From Mytilus edulis (taxonomy: Eukaryota > Mollusca > Bivalvia > Mytilida > Mytilidae): DNA of 64,000 nt. Made by a program: the position numbers and the translations under genes. Within the stretch, counting starts at the first letter, position 1. Each line of letters opens with the position of its first letter. This document shows, in pieces, positions 36,701 through 41,403 of the stretch. The notes under the pieces are model-generated. The model was not told the origin of the DNA and did not search any database. It was given only the letters and a program-made list of their open reading frames with translations. The DNA lies in assembly GCF_963676685.1 (NCBI RefSeq), contig NC_092346.1:32873133-32937132 (forward strand). Direction: 5' to 3'.

Positions 36701-39316
36701 TTAAAAACTTAAAATGTTTTAAAACATTACACTTTTATTGATTGCTGTCTTTAGCTCTGATTCCATCAACAACTGTCAGTCCATACTTTACCAATGCAAT
36801 ATAATTATGCATTTCCCTTTCTTTGATTCTTAGCATAGTTTATGTGCCCTTTTGTTAATCTTTTGCATGCTCTAGGTGCCCTTTTTCATTGGAGTTCCCA
36901 CTGTGTGATAGGGGAAACACTAATCTTCGAACTCTTTATTCTAACAAAACACAAGCATCACAGATAGATGTCATCAAATAAAACAGTCAGTTATGTTTTA
37001 GTTTATTTTCAAAGCAAATTTCTAAATTAAACTAAAATATAATAAACAGGATCTTCTTTTTATTAAGAATGATTGATTCCTCTCTTGAAATCTGAAAATG
37101 GTTGATGTACACTTTTTGAGGGAGGGCGGGGGGTCTGAAAAAGTGTACGTTTTGTACACTTTGGAAAATGGTTGACAATTATGGATGACCCCTAAGAGAA
37201 ATAGGTTCAACAACTTGTGAGAATTGGATATTGCTTGATATCAACTCTTGTCTTTTCATTTGAATAGTAATAATAAACTCACCTAAGATTGTTTATAATT
37301 ATTTTGAAATTAGATAGTTGTTAACAAGCAGTATCAAATTCTCAATCATTACGAAAACTAAAAATCCCAACTTCAAAAAAAGGAAAGATAACTGGATGAG
37401 TAATAGTATTTTTCTAATTATAGAACAAGGCGTAAACAAAGACAATGATTCAGAAGATGATGACTTAGCAGATTTACCTTTCATCACGGCCTTGGAGGCC
37501 AGTGGACAGTCCCGTCTAACAAATGAATTTGAAGTCCTTAGGTCTCTAGGGAAAGGAGGATTTGGTGATGTCATTGAGGTAATTACGTCCAGAACTAGCA
37601 TTGTCATGTGACCTTGACTCCATTTACTTGTTTCATCGAGCAGGTTTAATGGGAAGCAAATGGCTGTCAGGTATGTATGTCTATCTGTCTGACTGTCTGT
37701 CCTCTCCTGTGTCAGTCACTATCAGGTTAAACCAGTCTGTGCCAAACTGTTCTAAGGTTTGTCTGACCAAAAAAGATGTTTTTCTACTATATTTTCAAAG
37801 AAAAAATCTGAAAATTTCTGTGTGACAGAATGTTTTTTTTGTCTGACATTTTTTTGTTGGTCAGAGATAGTTTGTGATACACTGAGATTTTAGTATAAAG
37901 AATTTAGTATCGTGATTGAAACAAATATAAACTTAGCACATTTATTCGTTATGATATGAACTTTGGAAAATATATGCCAAATAGGAGTATTGACCCAGAT
38001 TTTGTGATTTGTTTGCTTTTTGAAGCATGGTGTCTAATGGTTCATTATTCCTTTGAAATTTATAGTTTCAGATTATGTGTATGACAGTTGCATTCAGTAC
38101 TGATACTGATGGTTTTGATTACCAATGTATTTGCCATTTCAAAATCTTAAGCATTCTAAAAATATTGTCATAGATTTTCACCAAATATTGTGATTGGTTC
38201 ACAACATCCTAAACCATGGATATTCAACCAATGATGTATCATTATTTTTAATTGCTTTACAAACATTGAAATAACCCCTTAAGTTCTTAATTTGTGAATT
38301 TAAATAAAAAAGTACTTTTACAAAACAGTTAAATTGATGAAAATATAACGCTGCATAAACAAAAAACCTGTCTAAAGTGAATTCATCAATCAGATATTCT
38401 ATAAAAGTTTAAACTGTGTAAGCTGATCACCTGTCTAATCAGAACTTAATCATCAGTTTGAACAGATTTCAATTAATATTTAGTTCGTATGTAAAGACAT
38501 CTACATATATAAGTTTTGGTATCATGATTGTATCGTCATTTTATTCTCTTTTACAGGTTAGAAATAAACTAGATAGAAGAAAATATGGAATTAAAAGAAT
38601 ACCATTGAATCCTAAAAGTAAATACTTCTACAAGAAAATTACCAGGGAGGTCAAATTACTGTCTCATCTCAATCATGAAAATGTTGTCAGGTAACTAATT
38701 TTTTGGGTAACAATTTTTATAGAAAGCTTACATTTTTGTGGATATTTCTATCATTGTTTGATTGATATTACAAAAAATCTTTTAGAATTTTCATAAAGAA
38801 AATTAGCTATTTGTTGAAAAATGTAAGTTGTGGTTCCCCTGAAATCATGAAATCCAGGGAAAATTAGTATCCAAAAAATAGTAAAGAATCCACAGTACAT
38901 TGTGGAAGACAATAATCATGTAAGATGAATTTTTGGATGTTTGTTTACTAAATAGAAAAAAATATTTTTGAAAATGATCTGCAATGACCTAAAATATATG
39001 AAAATGTAATGCACAAACTGCAATTAATAAAATATCAAACTGAAGAGTCATTTGAACTTGCAGTAAAGTGTGATCTGTGCATCATGATGTTACTTTGAGA
39101 TAAAGAACAGCAATTTAAGGGTTGTTCCTTACTTTAATTTCTTTTGGTGATTTTGCATCATGAATTACTAAACTATATCACTTCGTTTAGATTTTCAACT
39201 ACTACCACTTATTTTATATGACAGGTATTATAATTCGTGGGTTGAAACTAGTGAGGATCCAGCACACAGTAATTCATCAACATCCTGCTCCACGACCACA
39301 GGTACTGGTACAACAG
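620..39316 (+). CDS. EIF2AK4: EIF2AK4/GCN2 eIF2-alpha kinase, partial gene (13 exons)
   Basis: GCN2 phosphorylates eIF2-alpha in the cytosol when uncharged tRNA or stalled ribosomes accumulate. I join exons 620-700, 1081-1265, 2810-2937, 4058-4218, 5914-6024, 15086-15238, 27861-27925, 28640-28751, 30198-30298, 30881-31014, 37424-37578, 38557-38690 and 39225-39316. All have AG/GT borders and compatible phases, about 537 codons in total. The order matches GCN2: charged linker after the RWD domain, pseudokinase (degenerate HRD region read as VVHKYLR, then GDYSIDKR in place of DFG), then the true kinase with LGKGGFGDV, YGIKRI and HLNHENVVRYYNSW. Human GCN2 is about 1,650 residues, so the N-terminal RWD domain and more than half of the C-terminus (catalytic loop, HisRS-like domain, ribosome-binding end) are not here. 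The RWD part probably lies upstream. The 3' part is replaced by Meis exons. PKR or PERK do not fit, because neither has a pseudokinase ahead of the kinase. Confidence 0.9.
1081..1265 (+). CDS. EIF2AK4: GCN2 exon: Pro/Ser/Thr-rich linker
   Basis: The reading frame starts ISDEKPTEPEKAVPATP and ends in a basic stretch, DKRRR, that is completed by the next exon. Low-complexity linkers sit at this position in GCN2 proteins. The acceptor is ataattag, the donor is AAG|gtatgt, and the exon ends in phase 2. Confidence 0.75.
1266..2809 (+). other. GCN2 intron 2
   Basis: This is non-coding AT-rich sequence. Positions about 1878-2005 are a reverse copy of the 'aagaagatgtgg' mussel repeat, ending near 'ggcactcataccacatcc'. 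No other structure is evident. Confidence 0.6.
2810..2937 (+). CDS. EIF2AK4: GCN2 exon: start of pseudokinase
   Basis: The frame reads RTSTPLRDTDDSDHQ, then GGIVVIAFNTKSERTIHRG, then TCLG. The final G is the first residue of the pseudokinase Gly-loop equivalent (human GCN2 has a similar KCLG). The acceptor is tatattcag and the donor TTTAG|gtaatg. Confidence 0.8.
3155..3512 (-). mobile_element. tRNA-derived SINE, minus-strand copy
   Basis: The reverse complement matches the copy at 12763-13078 across the tRNA-like head (cactaaccactactacacgg on this strand), the body around 'tgcgagtgctgccttgtagc' and the tail 'tttatttatagtgg'. It accounts for the 150-codon frame at 3224-3676, which is not a gene. 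It is about 330-360 bp long and lies in GCN2 intron 3. Confidence 0.75.
3809..4057 (+). repeat. Two decoy copies of the exon 4 acceptor and 5' end (104 bp tandem repeat)
   Basis: A unit made of about 38 bp of intron tail plus the first 66 bp of GCN2 exon 4 is repeated in tandem, starting at 3809, 3913 and 4017. Each copy has a usable-looking pyrimidine tract and AG, with exon-like sequence beginning at 3847, 3951 and 4058. Copies 1 and 2 read GHSVFGSTVYAGID and GHSVHGSTVYAGID but run into in-frame stops (after ALCK in copy 1, after about 35 codons in copy 2) and have no donor. Only copy 3 continues into the full exon. Use of the upstream acceptors would give a truncated protein. Confidence 0.85.
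4058..4218 (+). CDS. EIF2AK4: GCN2 exon 4: pseudokinase N-lobe
   Basis: The frame reads GHSLHGSTVYAGIDTANGE, then LVAISEWVLKW, then YLKQ. It corresponds to human GCN2 around GRSVYCAFD and YEWVLQW. The acceptor has the longest T tract of the three tandem copies, and the donor is ACAG|gtaaat. This copy alone keeps the reading frame open to the next exon. Confidence 0.85.
4399..4519. mobile_element. Small MITE with CAGTGG-type ends
   Basis: The left end is CAGTGGTGTATCCAG and the right end CTGGATCCACCTATG, resembling the ends of the clean copy at 28111-28265. There is an internal run of G. I could not see a convincing target duplication, so it is probably an old or diverged copy. Confidence 0.5.
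4795..4985. repeat. CCCGA-rich dispersed repeat
   Basis: Motifs such as 'aaatcccgaggtcccgaa' and 'gcttaaaaacac' recur inside this stretch. They form an imperfect internal duplication with halves about 120 bp apart. The minus-strand frames here are products of the repeat. Confidence 0.55.
5914..6024 (+). CDS. EIF2AK4: GCN2 exon 5: pseudokinase helix C region
   Basis: The 37 codons start ITSIEQEIHSLIRLRHKNL and continue to HYLAI, which parallels NSLVKLSHPNVVRYLAM of human GCN2. The acceptor is tattctag and the donor TTTAT|gtaagt. The following intron is about 9 kb and contains the antisense TRIM-like gene. Confidence 0.85.
6430..6730 (+). repeat. Dispersed bivalve repeat ('TATGCCCC ... GGACACATTCTTGTT'), copy 1
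   Basis: It starts at 'tttatgcccc' and ends at 'gggacacattcttgttt', with 'ggttaaagtttttggtcaag' and 'aagtccaatcaacttgaaac' inside. Longer copies lie at 39366-39812 and 47141-47636. This copy lacks the internal duplication seen in those. Confidence 0.75.
7250..7460 (-). repeat. Dispersed mussel repeat, reverse copy of 31845-32050
   Basis: Blocks such as 'gtaccaagtcaggaatatga' and 'ccatgtgattatggactttc' are reverse complements of sequence at 31850-32050. Both copies also carry the 'tagcgctataaaa' type segment. It is a transposon-derived repeat of unknown class. Confidence 0.6.
8741..10429 (-). CDS. TRIM-like B-box / coiled-coil / beta-propeller protein, intronless
   Basis: This is one uninterrupted 562-codon frame on the minus strand within GCN2 intron 5. 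Residues about 16-54 form a B-box1-like zinc module (C16, C19, C29, C32, C37, C40, H45, H54). Residues 76-107 form a B-box2 (C76-x2-H79, C85-x2-C88, C96-x2-C99, H104, H107). Residues about 118-235 are Lys/Glu-rich and probably coiled coil. Residues about 280-562 have repeated hydrophobic strand patterns as in NHL-type propellers of TRIM2/3/56/71 relatives. There is no RING in front of the B-boxes, so E3 ligase activity is not supported. Bivalves have large families of such genes, many intronless and linked to innate immunity; a specific role cannot be read here. The Met at 10429 starts MASSQPFGGG; no earlier in-frame Met is needed. A candidate AATAAA (minus strand) is at 8525-8530. Confidence 0.88.
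   Translation of the reverse strand: MASSQPFGGGQVPVNCKLCKTDRPIQWKCMDCSIMMCAHCKENVHSQFKNALDHKIIKREEIGLHKEELDFTNIKCNEHTGQSSCLYCNTCEILVCPTCVAKIHKKHDLIEISDAYNIKVEILKKGQSKMQKSNYTTNAKKDQLNKLVSAENIKYNKEKRNIQSHEETVKEQVEQYFKELKIKLEHNHETVLSTVKSDLNAISLFTKQKVGKINEFQDCIDLSNASDFFKEVKKMEKFTETQEPRTRPSYTSSPTFVPGNLNQSHIGSLQDDGNLAAEINISLVINNKYQTELDAIESVSPCLDQSFWISSGIYKVLQRVKPEGTNLKVMSEFNIDVCGMAVTPSNQLLLCVYGKTSLKQISSSGELTDSVYDVSPLLPIAIHVVSDNKLIVGAGNGKLKRSAVIIMNKKGDKEAVYEHDEHNQPLFNNARYITTTCNGNIHVVDRISDDWCGKVMVLGQEGHIINQYTGHPTINKSEPFKPVHIVTTPSDNVVVTGLNIPILHILNDNGHLVSYFNTVDIGIKRPYALAFNTTGQLYIGCNKAAGSQTKDAKLYVINIEGF
12240..13640 (+). repeat. Abundant mussel dispersed repeat, split by a SINE
   Basis: Segments such as 'cgcatcaactataagaggaa', 'atgcctgacttggtaca' and 'tttcatggacgccactacga' belong to a family that recurs at 63510-64000 and partly at 31850-32050. 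It is interrupted at 12763-13078 by a tRNA-derived SINE and resumes with 'gggtgtcacatgtggaacat'. I infer insertion of the SINE into an older repeat. No protein is encoded. Confidence 0.65.
12763..13078 (+). mobile_element. tRNA-derived SINE, plus-strand copy
   Basis: The tRNA-like head has an A-box-like 'tggttagtgcatcgg' and a B box GGTTCGATTCC at 12817-12827. The body runs through 'aagagagagccatatctctt' and the tail ends with 'actataaataaatat'. It is the inverted partner of the copy at 3155-3512. The minus-strand frame at 12800-13006 is not a gene. Confidence 0.8.
15086..15238 (+). CDS. EIF2AK4: GCN2 exon 6: pseudokinase hinge and degenerate catalytic loop
   Basis: The 51 codons start ILMDYSGGASLNIHI and end YLHKKDVVHKYLR. 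The HRD motif is replaced by VHKYL (human VHKVL), the hallmark of the GCN2 pseudokinase. The acceptor is aaaatag and the donor AAGG|gtaggt. Confidence 0.87.
15239..18724 (+). other. GCN2 intron 6, left part
   Basis: No gene is supported. A short inverted motif (aatcggttg / caaccgatt) recurs at 15728-15800. A reverse copy of the mussel 'aagaagatgtgg' family lies at about 17810-17965 ('tctcattggcgatcatacc'). The 122-codon minus frame at 16142-16510 has no recognisable domain and I do not call it. Confidence 0.5.
18725..18937 (+). repeat. Split direct repeat A1
   Basis: A1 starts TAAGATTTAATCATTCAGC and ends GGAACACAAAAA; A2 at 22252-22464 has the same sequence. Near its end are a perfect 6 bp hairpin (AAGCGG / CCGCTT, 18848-18864) and a TATA-like box. 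Confidence 0.85.
18873..18904 (+). promoter_or_regulatory. Candidate core promoter of the split-repeat element
   Basis: TATAAAA at 18873-18879 is followed 31 bp later by an initiator-like TTCATTG (A at 18904). It lies inside repeat A1 downstream of a GC hairpin and 0.8 kb before the Gag-like ORF. The same box is present in A2 at 22400-22406. Spacing fits a Pol II TATA promoter, but this is inference. Confidence 0.45.
19689..20660 (+). CDS. Gag-like protein with CCCH and CCHC-like zinc fingers
   Basis: The 323-codon frame starts at the Met of MPRGRGRRRRQDQ; an in-frame Met seven codons earlier (19668) is possible but gives only a hydrophobic stub. The N-terminus is Arg/Gly-rich (nucleic-acid binding or nuclear localisation), and the middle is an unrecognised, probably helical region (VEDWTDSFIAYAQVLIERYP). 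Near the C-terminus is a CCCH finger, C-x8-C-x4-C-x3-H (CYDFNFKGFC to CQYRH), followed by a knuckle, C-x2-C-x3-H-x4-C (CLKCGLDHSSLRC). This layout resembles Gag-type ORF1 proteins of retroelements. It is the only ORF of the split-repeat element. It is intact, so it is either recently active or kept by selection. A host RNA-binding protein is less likely given the flanking repeats. Confidence 0.7.
   Translation: MPRGRGRRRRQDQVRGPELRVRRAPREVQQPQPVVRNVGRRPPADVEQEAYIERRQRVDEPELVAMQPVDIRVNEPQLAALGEINEVYDEPLMLPGFNEVDIFISQKLKDKIWNFEYIDLSLMHRKNFNSQTNNENTIGINEGMLVIQNKVKKPHTVSSVEDWTDSFIAYAQVLIERYPGKASELFSYMSIIRGAAADHSFEKCYSYDQQFRLRVSRDHTKKWSSIDGFLWLRILTASTPKQQHADVSNKCYDFNFKGFCNKRNCQYRHACLKCGLDHSSLRCRRFMDNEIDTDPSRYNRNDIAPFQNNSANRQNPKGSFNKR
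20661..21310 (+). other. Non-coding segment between Gag-like ORF and minisatellite
   Basis: Here an autonomous element would have RT, RNase H and recombinase. I see no long frame or RT motif on either strand, so the coding part appears to have been deleted. Confidence 0.55.
21311..21760 (+). repeat. 34 bp minisatellite inside the split-repeat element
   Basis: About 12-13 copies of a 34 bp unit built on 'ttgtatagtatggttgatat' and 'actacgttgaac' lie in tandem. Middle copies are nearly identical and edge copies diverge. Two neighbouring units have lost a few bases (gaattttgtatag). Confidence 0.9.
21873..22252 (+). repeat. Split direct repeat B1
   Basis: It starts GGCTGAATTTATCACAG and ends AATATTTAATAAT, and is repeated 712 bp downstream as B2. 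It contains a 66-codon frame that is identical in both copies; this follows from repeat identity and is not evidence of coding. Confidence 0.85.
22252..22464 (+). repeat. Split direct repeat A2
   Basis: It is identical by eye to A1, 3,527 bp upstream. It overlaps the last base or two of B1 and is followed by a C-rich patch (CCCACCCTATCCCACCC) that A1 lacks. Confidence 0.85.
22585..22964 (+). repeat. Split direct repeat B2
   Basis: This is the second copy of B, 380 bp, offset 712 bp from B1. Its end at AATATTTAATAAT marks the right end of the element; sequence beyond (gacgatttcatt) is not shared. Confidence 0.85.
23649..23942. mobile_element. Fold-back element rich in AATTCGAATT
   Basis: Its ends are inverted: 'gttcacacgtacatttaattc' on the left against 'aattatgtgtgaac' on the right. 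The inner sequence repeats AATTCGAATT and GAATTCGAATT on both arms. It is about 295 bp with no ORF, so it is MITE-like. Confidence 0.55.
26280..26517 (-). mobile_element. Second tRNA-derived SINE family, minus strand
   Basis: On the minus strand the head reads 'tggtctagcgggacggc' (A-box-like, 26483-26499) and carries the B box GGTTCGAATCC (26430-26440), followed by 'aaaatttgcgaaagcaaatt'. The inserted 'gacggctgcagtgcaggc' between the boxes is longer than in a tRNA gene. It differs from the SINE at 12763, so it is a separate family. Confidence 0.65.
26770..26880. repeat. Palindromic element with 19 bp perfect arms
   Basis: The arms TGGCCACAGGCCTCGACCA (26770-26788) and its exact reverse complement (26862-26880) flank a 73 bp loop. 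Weaker pairing continues outward for about 10 bp. The 86-codon frame here simply reads through the palindrome. Confidence 0.75.
27367..27655. mobile_element. Inverted-repeat MITE
   Basis: The left arm has 'ttatttttaattatggaatt' and 'gcttgaaatt', mirrored at 27606-27655 by 'aaatttcaagctcaagaaat' and 'aattccataattaaaaataa'. Arms are about 60-70 bp with one short insertion. It lies just upstream of GCN2 exon 7 and has no ORF. Confidence 0.7.
27861..27925 (+). CDS. EIF2AK4: GCN2 exon 7: pseudokinase DFG-equivalent
   Basis: The frame reads ASSIVVDKNGRIRIGDYSID, then KR. GDYS replaces DFG (human TDYS). The acceptor is tcttttacag and the donor AAGAG|gtaagt. The preceding intron is 12.6 kb and holds the split-direct-repeat element. 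Confidence 0.85.
28013..28319 (+). repeat. Dispersed mussel repeat ('aagaagatgtgg' family) split by a MITE
   Basis: It starts aagaagatgtggtatgagag and ends 'cagcaagctataaagggccc'. A 155 bp MITE plus its 8 bp target duplication (28103-28273) divides it into two halves. Confidence 0.75.
28111..28265. mobile_element. hAT-like MITE with 8 bp target duplication
   Basis: Terminal inverted repeats CAGTGGCGGATCCAG / CTGGATCCGCCACTG bound a 155 bp GC-rich element with G and C runs. The flanks 28103-28110 and 28266-28273 are both ATATATGG. An 8 bp duplication and CAG-type ends fit the hAT superfamily. Confidence 0.88.
28640..28751 (+). CDS. EIF2AK4: GCN2 exon 8: pseudokinase C-lobe
   Basis: The frame reads LSDLYYAVES and ends GGKKGDVYQL, matching the GKKGDVWRLG motif in the human protein. 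The acceptor is attttttag and the donor TTG|gtgagg. Confidence 0.85.
28803..29830 (+). repeat. Bivalve 'AGCTCACCTGGCCCAAAGG' repeat, about 1 kb
   Basis: It starts AGCTCACCTGGCCCAAAGG and ends 'ggctcttgagagcctctag', with 'accaaggtgagc' near the right end opposing the left 'gctcacct'. Inside, a block with 'aaccaaccaagatggccgcc' occurs twice about 500 bp apart. It lies in GCN2 intron 8. I recall this family as common in bivalve genomes; no protein is encoded here. Confidence 0.75.
30198..30298 (+). CDS. EIF2AK4: GCN2 exon 9: pseudokinase C-lobe
   Basis: The frame reads GLILLSVAIGLDADPDKPE and ends FPPVFQDFLTK (human DLPADFQDFLKK). The acceptor is tttttaacag and the donor CTAA|gtatga. Confidence 0.85.
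30525..30660 (+). repeat. Dispersed mussel repeat fragment
   Basis: The phrases 'gggaaatgtgtcaaagaga', 'aatagcccaaggccatcaat' and 'gtgtactagttcag' belong to a repeat I recognise from mussel sequence. It sits in GCN2 intron 9 and has no ORF. Confidence 0.5.
30881..31014 (+). CDS. EIF2AK4: GCN2 exon 10: end of pseudokinase
   Basis: The frame reads CLMKDERHRWSVYQLLDHSF, then IKEE, which matches human KERWSPQQLLKHSFI. It ends in a linker, ENEK. The acceptor is ttattttag and the donor AAAA|gtatgt (phase 1). The next intron is 6.4 kb and carries the nested TIR elements. Confidence 0.87.
31040..31190 (+). repeat. Dispersed mussel repeat ('aagaagatgtgg' family), full-looking copy
   Basis: It starts aagaagatgtggtatgattg, passes through 'agacagctctccacaagaga' and ends 'gtcagctataaaagacccaa'. 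It begins 26 bp after the donor of GCN2 exon 10. The 104-codon minus frame across it is not a gene. Confidence 0.75.
31208..31486. mobile_element. Inverted-repeat element with a duplicated arm
   Basis: The left arm 'gataactgtattgtatttta' with 'gcatcaattggtgatttaat' is mirrored at 31430-31486 ('attaccaattgatgctgtct'). A direct extra copy of the left arm starts near 31321. Sequence related to the arm also occurs at about 55967 ('gagataactgtattgtattt'). Confidence 0.65.
31845..32050 (+). repeat. Dispersed mussel repeat, forward copy
   Basis: It contains 'ggaaagtccctaatcacatg' and 'atattcctgacttggtacag', reverse-matching 7250-7460. It ends about 50 bp before the 5.1 kb TIR element. Confidence 0.6.
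32742..36624. mobile_element. 3.9 kb TIR element nested in the 5.1 kb element
   Basis: The ends CAGTACTTGCAACCTTAGG and CCTAAGGTTGCAAGTACTG form inverted repeats of about 26 bp, flanked by TATA on both sides. Next to each end are clustered TGATCGGTGA-type motifs, several per side. The interior is a 430 bp tandem array; there is no ORF. I cannot assign a superfamily. Confidence 0.75.
33226..36175 (+). repeat. About seven tandem copies of a 430 bp AT-rich repeat
   Basis: The landmark 'ttgaccgccattgga' recurs at 33226, 33658, 34081, 34510, 34942, 35368 and 35798 (spacing 423-432 bp). Each unit also has 'gagacaagtcttctaatcag', 'catatgatttcagtactttt' and 'gattggctgttcttcataaa'. The last copy is truncated. 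It is non-coding on both strands. Confidence 0.92.
37193..37290 (-). repeat. Half copy of the fold-back repeat seen at 55411-55573
   Basis: 'acaacttgtgagaattggat' and 'gcttgatatcaactc' here match, in reverse complement, the right arm of the fold-back at 55499-55580. It begins exactly at the right flank of the 5.1 kb element, which may have inserted into this repeat. Confidence 0.6.
37424..37578 (+). CDS. EIF2AK4: GCN2 exon 11: start of the true kinase (Gly loop)
   Basis: An acidic linker (DNDSEDDDLADLPF) is followed by SRLTNEFEVLRSLGKGGFGD and VIEV, an intact GxGxFGxV ATP loop. Human has LQLLGKGAFGAVIKV. The acceptor is ctaattatag and the donor TTGAG|gtaatt. Confidence 0.9.
37579..38556 (+). 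other. GCN2 intron 11
   Basis: This is AT-rich non-coding sequence with a short 'gtctgtctgactgtctgtcc' patch near 37680. No element is recognised. Confidence 0.5.
38557..38690 (+). CDS. EIF2AK4: GCN2 exon 12: kinase beta-3 lysine and helix C
   Basis: The frame reads VRNKLDRRKYGIKRIPLNP, then ITREVKLLSHLNHENVVR. The ATP-contacting Lys lies in YGIKRI and the helix-C Glu in TREVKLL, so the fragment looks catalytically competent as far as it goes. The acceptor is tcttttacag and the donor TCAG|gtaact. Confidence 0.9.
38691..39224 (+). other. GCN2 intron 12
   Basis: This is AT-rich intron sequence. I see no repeat or gene in it. Confidence 0.5.
39225..39316 (+). CDS. EIF2AK4: GCN2 exon 13: last GCN2 exon found (kinase insert begins)
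   Basis: The frame reads YYNSWVETSEDPAHSNSSTS, then a Ser/Thr-rich stretch, the start of the long insert in the GCN2 N-lobe (human YYNAWIE). The acceptor is atatgacag. The donor is ACAG|gtaaaa at 39317, with an alternative gtact donor slightly upstream. No later GCN2 exon is visible on this strand to the end of the window. Confidence 0.82.
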
Positions 39317-39365
39317 GTAAAAATCAATCAACCAGCGACAGCAGTTCCTTAATGAAGAAGGGCAT

Positions 39366-39812
39366 TTTTATGCCCCACCTACGATAGTAGAGGGCCATTA
39401 TGTTTTCTGGTCTGTGGCTCCGTTCGTCCGTGCGTCGGTCCGTCCGTTCAGGTTAAAGTTTTTGGTCAAGGTAGTTTTTGGTGAAGCTGAAGTCCAATCA
39501 ACTTGAAACTTAGTAAACTTGTTGCTTATGATATAATCTTTTTAATTTTGAAGCCAAATTAGACTTTTGACCCCAATTTCACGGTCCATTAAACATAGAA
39601 AATGAAAGTGGGAGTTTCAGGTTAAAGTTTTTGGTCAAGGTAGTTTTTGATAAAATTGAAGTCCAATCAACTTGAAACTTAGTACATATGTTCCCTATAG
39701 TATAATCTTTCTAATTTTAATACCAAATTAGATTATTACCCAATTTCACGGTCCATGGAACATGGAAAGGATAGTGCTAGTGGGGCATCCGTGTACTTTG
39801 GACACATTCTTG
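39366..39812 (+). repeat. Dispersed bivalve repeat ('TATGCCCC ... GGACACATTCTTGTT'), copy 2
   Basis: It starts 'tttatgccccacctacgata' and ends 'ggacacattcttgttttt'. The middle block 'ggttaaagtttttggtcaag' to 'ccaatttcacggtcca' is duplicated about 180 bp apart. It begins 50 bp after the last GCN2 exon, at the edge of the GCN2/Meis junction. Confidence 0.8.
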
Positions 39813-41344
39813 TTTTTTTTAAATCGGTACTCGGAAAACTTTTACTCTTCTCAAATTATATACAGTATAAAATAAACAAGATATTTAGGAGGGCAATTTT
39901 TTTTTTTACTCATTTTAAATATCAATAAAGTGGAACTTCGTTAAGAAAACAAAGACCTAGAAGATTATATTGGGAGTTTGGACAAGATAATATTTAGATT
40001 AATCAGCTTCCTCAAATTCATTAAGGCATTCTCCTACAAGTGTTGACTCTGAATCTGATTGTGTAAACACACAGTATTGACTTTGTTACAACCAGAAAGC
40101 AAGCAGTCTGTTTGCACATTAAGCAACGTTTAAATTGCCCTCTATGATACAATTAATCTGGAATGCAACATGCATAAGTTCAAAAGGCAAACTTTCACTG
40201 CTATTTCAGTAATTGCTTGATTTGTTTGATGTAATATGTATGGGTTATTAAACGAAGAAGATTCAACTTGTATCTGTGTAAAAGTTTTGAAGATTTCAAA
40301 TCGTTGTAGCTATTTAAGTAATTGGAGTATCTGTTTGAAGTCTTTGATATCTATCACATACAAATGAGCAGAGAATCAACTTGGGTGTGAAAAACTTCAA
40401 ATCAAGTTGGAAAATTTCAAAACATTTTGTAAACATGTGAGAAGGGTTTTTCTTCATAGTTAGACTAGATAGTTAAAATTTGTTTGCAGTTGGAAAAAAT
40501 TGGAAGTGTAGGGACAATTTTTTTTTTTTAACAATTTTATGTTTTTGTTGAAAAAGTTTTGGAATTTTCATGTGTTTGTTGTCTATTTGTTTTGAAATTT
40601 TAAGAATTTAGCATAAAAGTTTGGTGATTATTGAAAGTAGAACCATATGTGTAAATCAACCTTGCCTTATTACATATTAAAGTGACTAGTAGTGTATGCT
40701 TTTGTATACAACATGTTACTTAGCAGTTTGTTCCCCATGAATTCTATATTTACATCTGGGAATTGGAATAATTAGCAAAAATAAATAAAAATGAGAAGAA
40801 TAATATCATTAGGGTTGTCTGCAGGGTGATGAGGAATTTAATGGCATAGGAATCCGAAAGGCTCATCAACTTGTAACTTAATCTCATGAAAAAATTTTAA
40901 TGGCTCTAAAGAAGTAATTTAGGGCAAAAGATGTTTTCACCAGCCTTCTCCCCTGATCCATTTCATTTCTCAACAAACATTTATTATGAATTAAATGCAT
41001 TTTTGAATGGTTTAAAGACTTTTGTCAACAATTTGAAGATAAACTGTGAAATTTGGCTAAGTTTCGGTTGTAATTTAGAAGTAAATATCTGTACTGAGGT
41101 TGATAGGGGAGGTCAGAGGTCACCTTAGTAATGAGAATTTGTCTAAATCTTGGCAAATGATGATCTAGACTCTGGTTTTTGTGTGGCGCCTCACTTGTAT
41201 ATCAGTCATTAATCTTTCCTTAGTGACAGTTTGTCCACAATTAGGCCAAAGTCAAATTATTTTGTTGATAATTAGAAAAGGCCAGTGCAAAAATAATATT
41301 GGTTAAAAAGTTAATTTTTAATTTTAATTTTTTTTTATTTCCAG
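39813..41344 (+). other. Junction interval between GCN2 and Meis exons
   Basis: No exon of either gene is found here. A 65-codon frame at 40931-41128 has no recognisable domain. Near 40240-40560 are near-repeated phrases about 'gaagatttcaaat' but no clear element. Confidence 0.5.
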
Positions 41345-41403
41345 GTTTATTAATGCAAGGCGAAGAATAGTGCAACCAATGATTGACCAATCAAATAGAG
41401 CAG
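41345..41403 (+). CDS. MEIS: Meis exon: homeodomain helix 3
   Basis: The 59 bp exon encodes (W)FINARRRIVQPMIDQSNRA. The residues N and R of INARRR contact DNA in TALE homeodomains. The acceptor is tttatttccag and the donor GCAG|gtaaga. Confidence 0.9.

Larger units (their letters stand above)
32101..37192. mobile_element. 5.1 kb TIR element, PIF/Harbinger-like ends
   Basis: Perfect 52 bp terminal inverted repeats (32101-32152 and 37141-37192) begin GGGGTCATCCATAATTG. The flanks are TAA on both sides (32098-32100, 37193-37195), the TWA-type 3 bp duplication of PIF/Harbinger. Inside the TIRs are G-rich patches and then a second, nested TIR element. No transposase frame is present, so it is non-autonomous. 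It sits in GCN2 intron 10. Superfamily is inferred from TIR start and duplication only. Confidence 0.82.
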
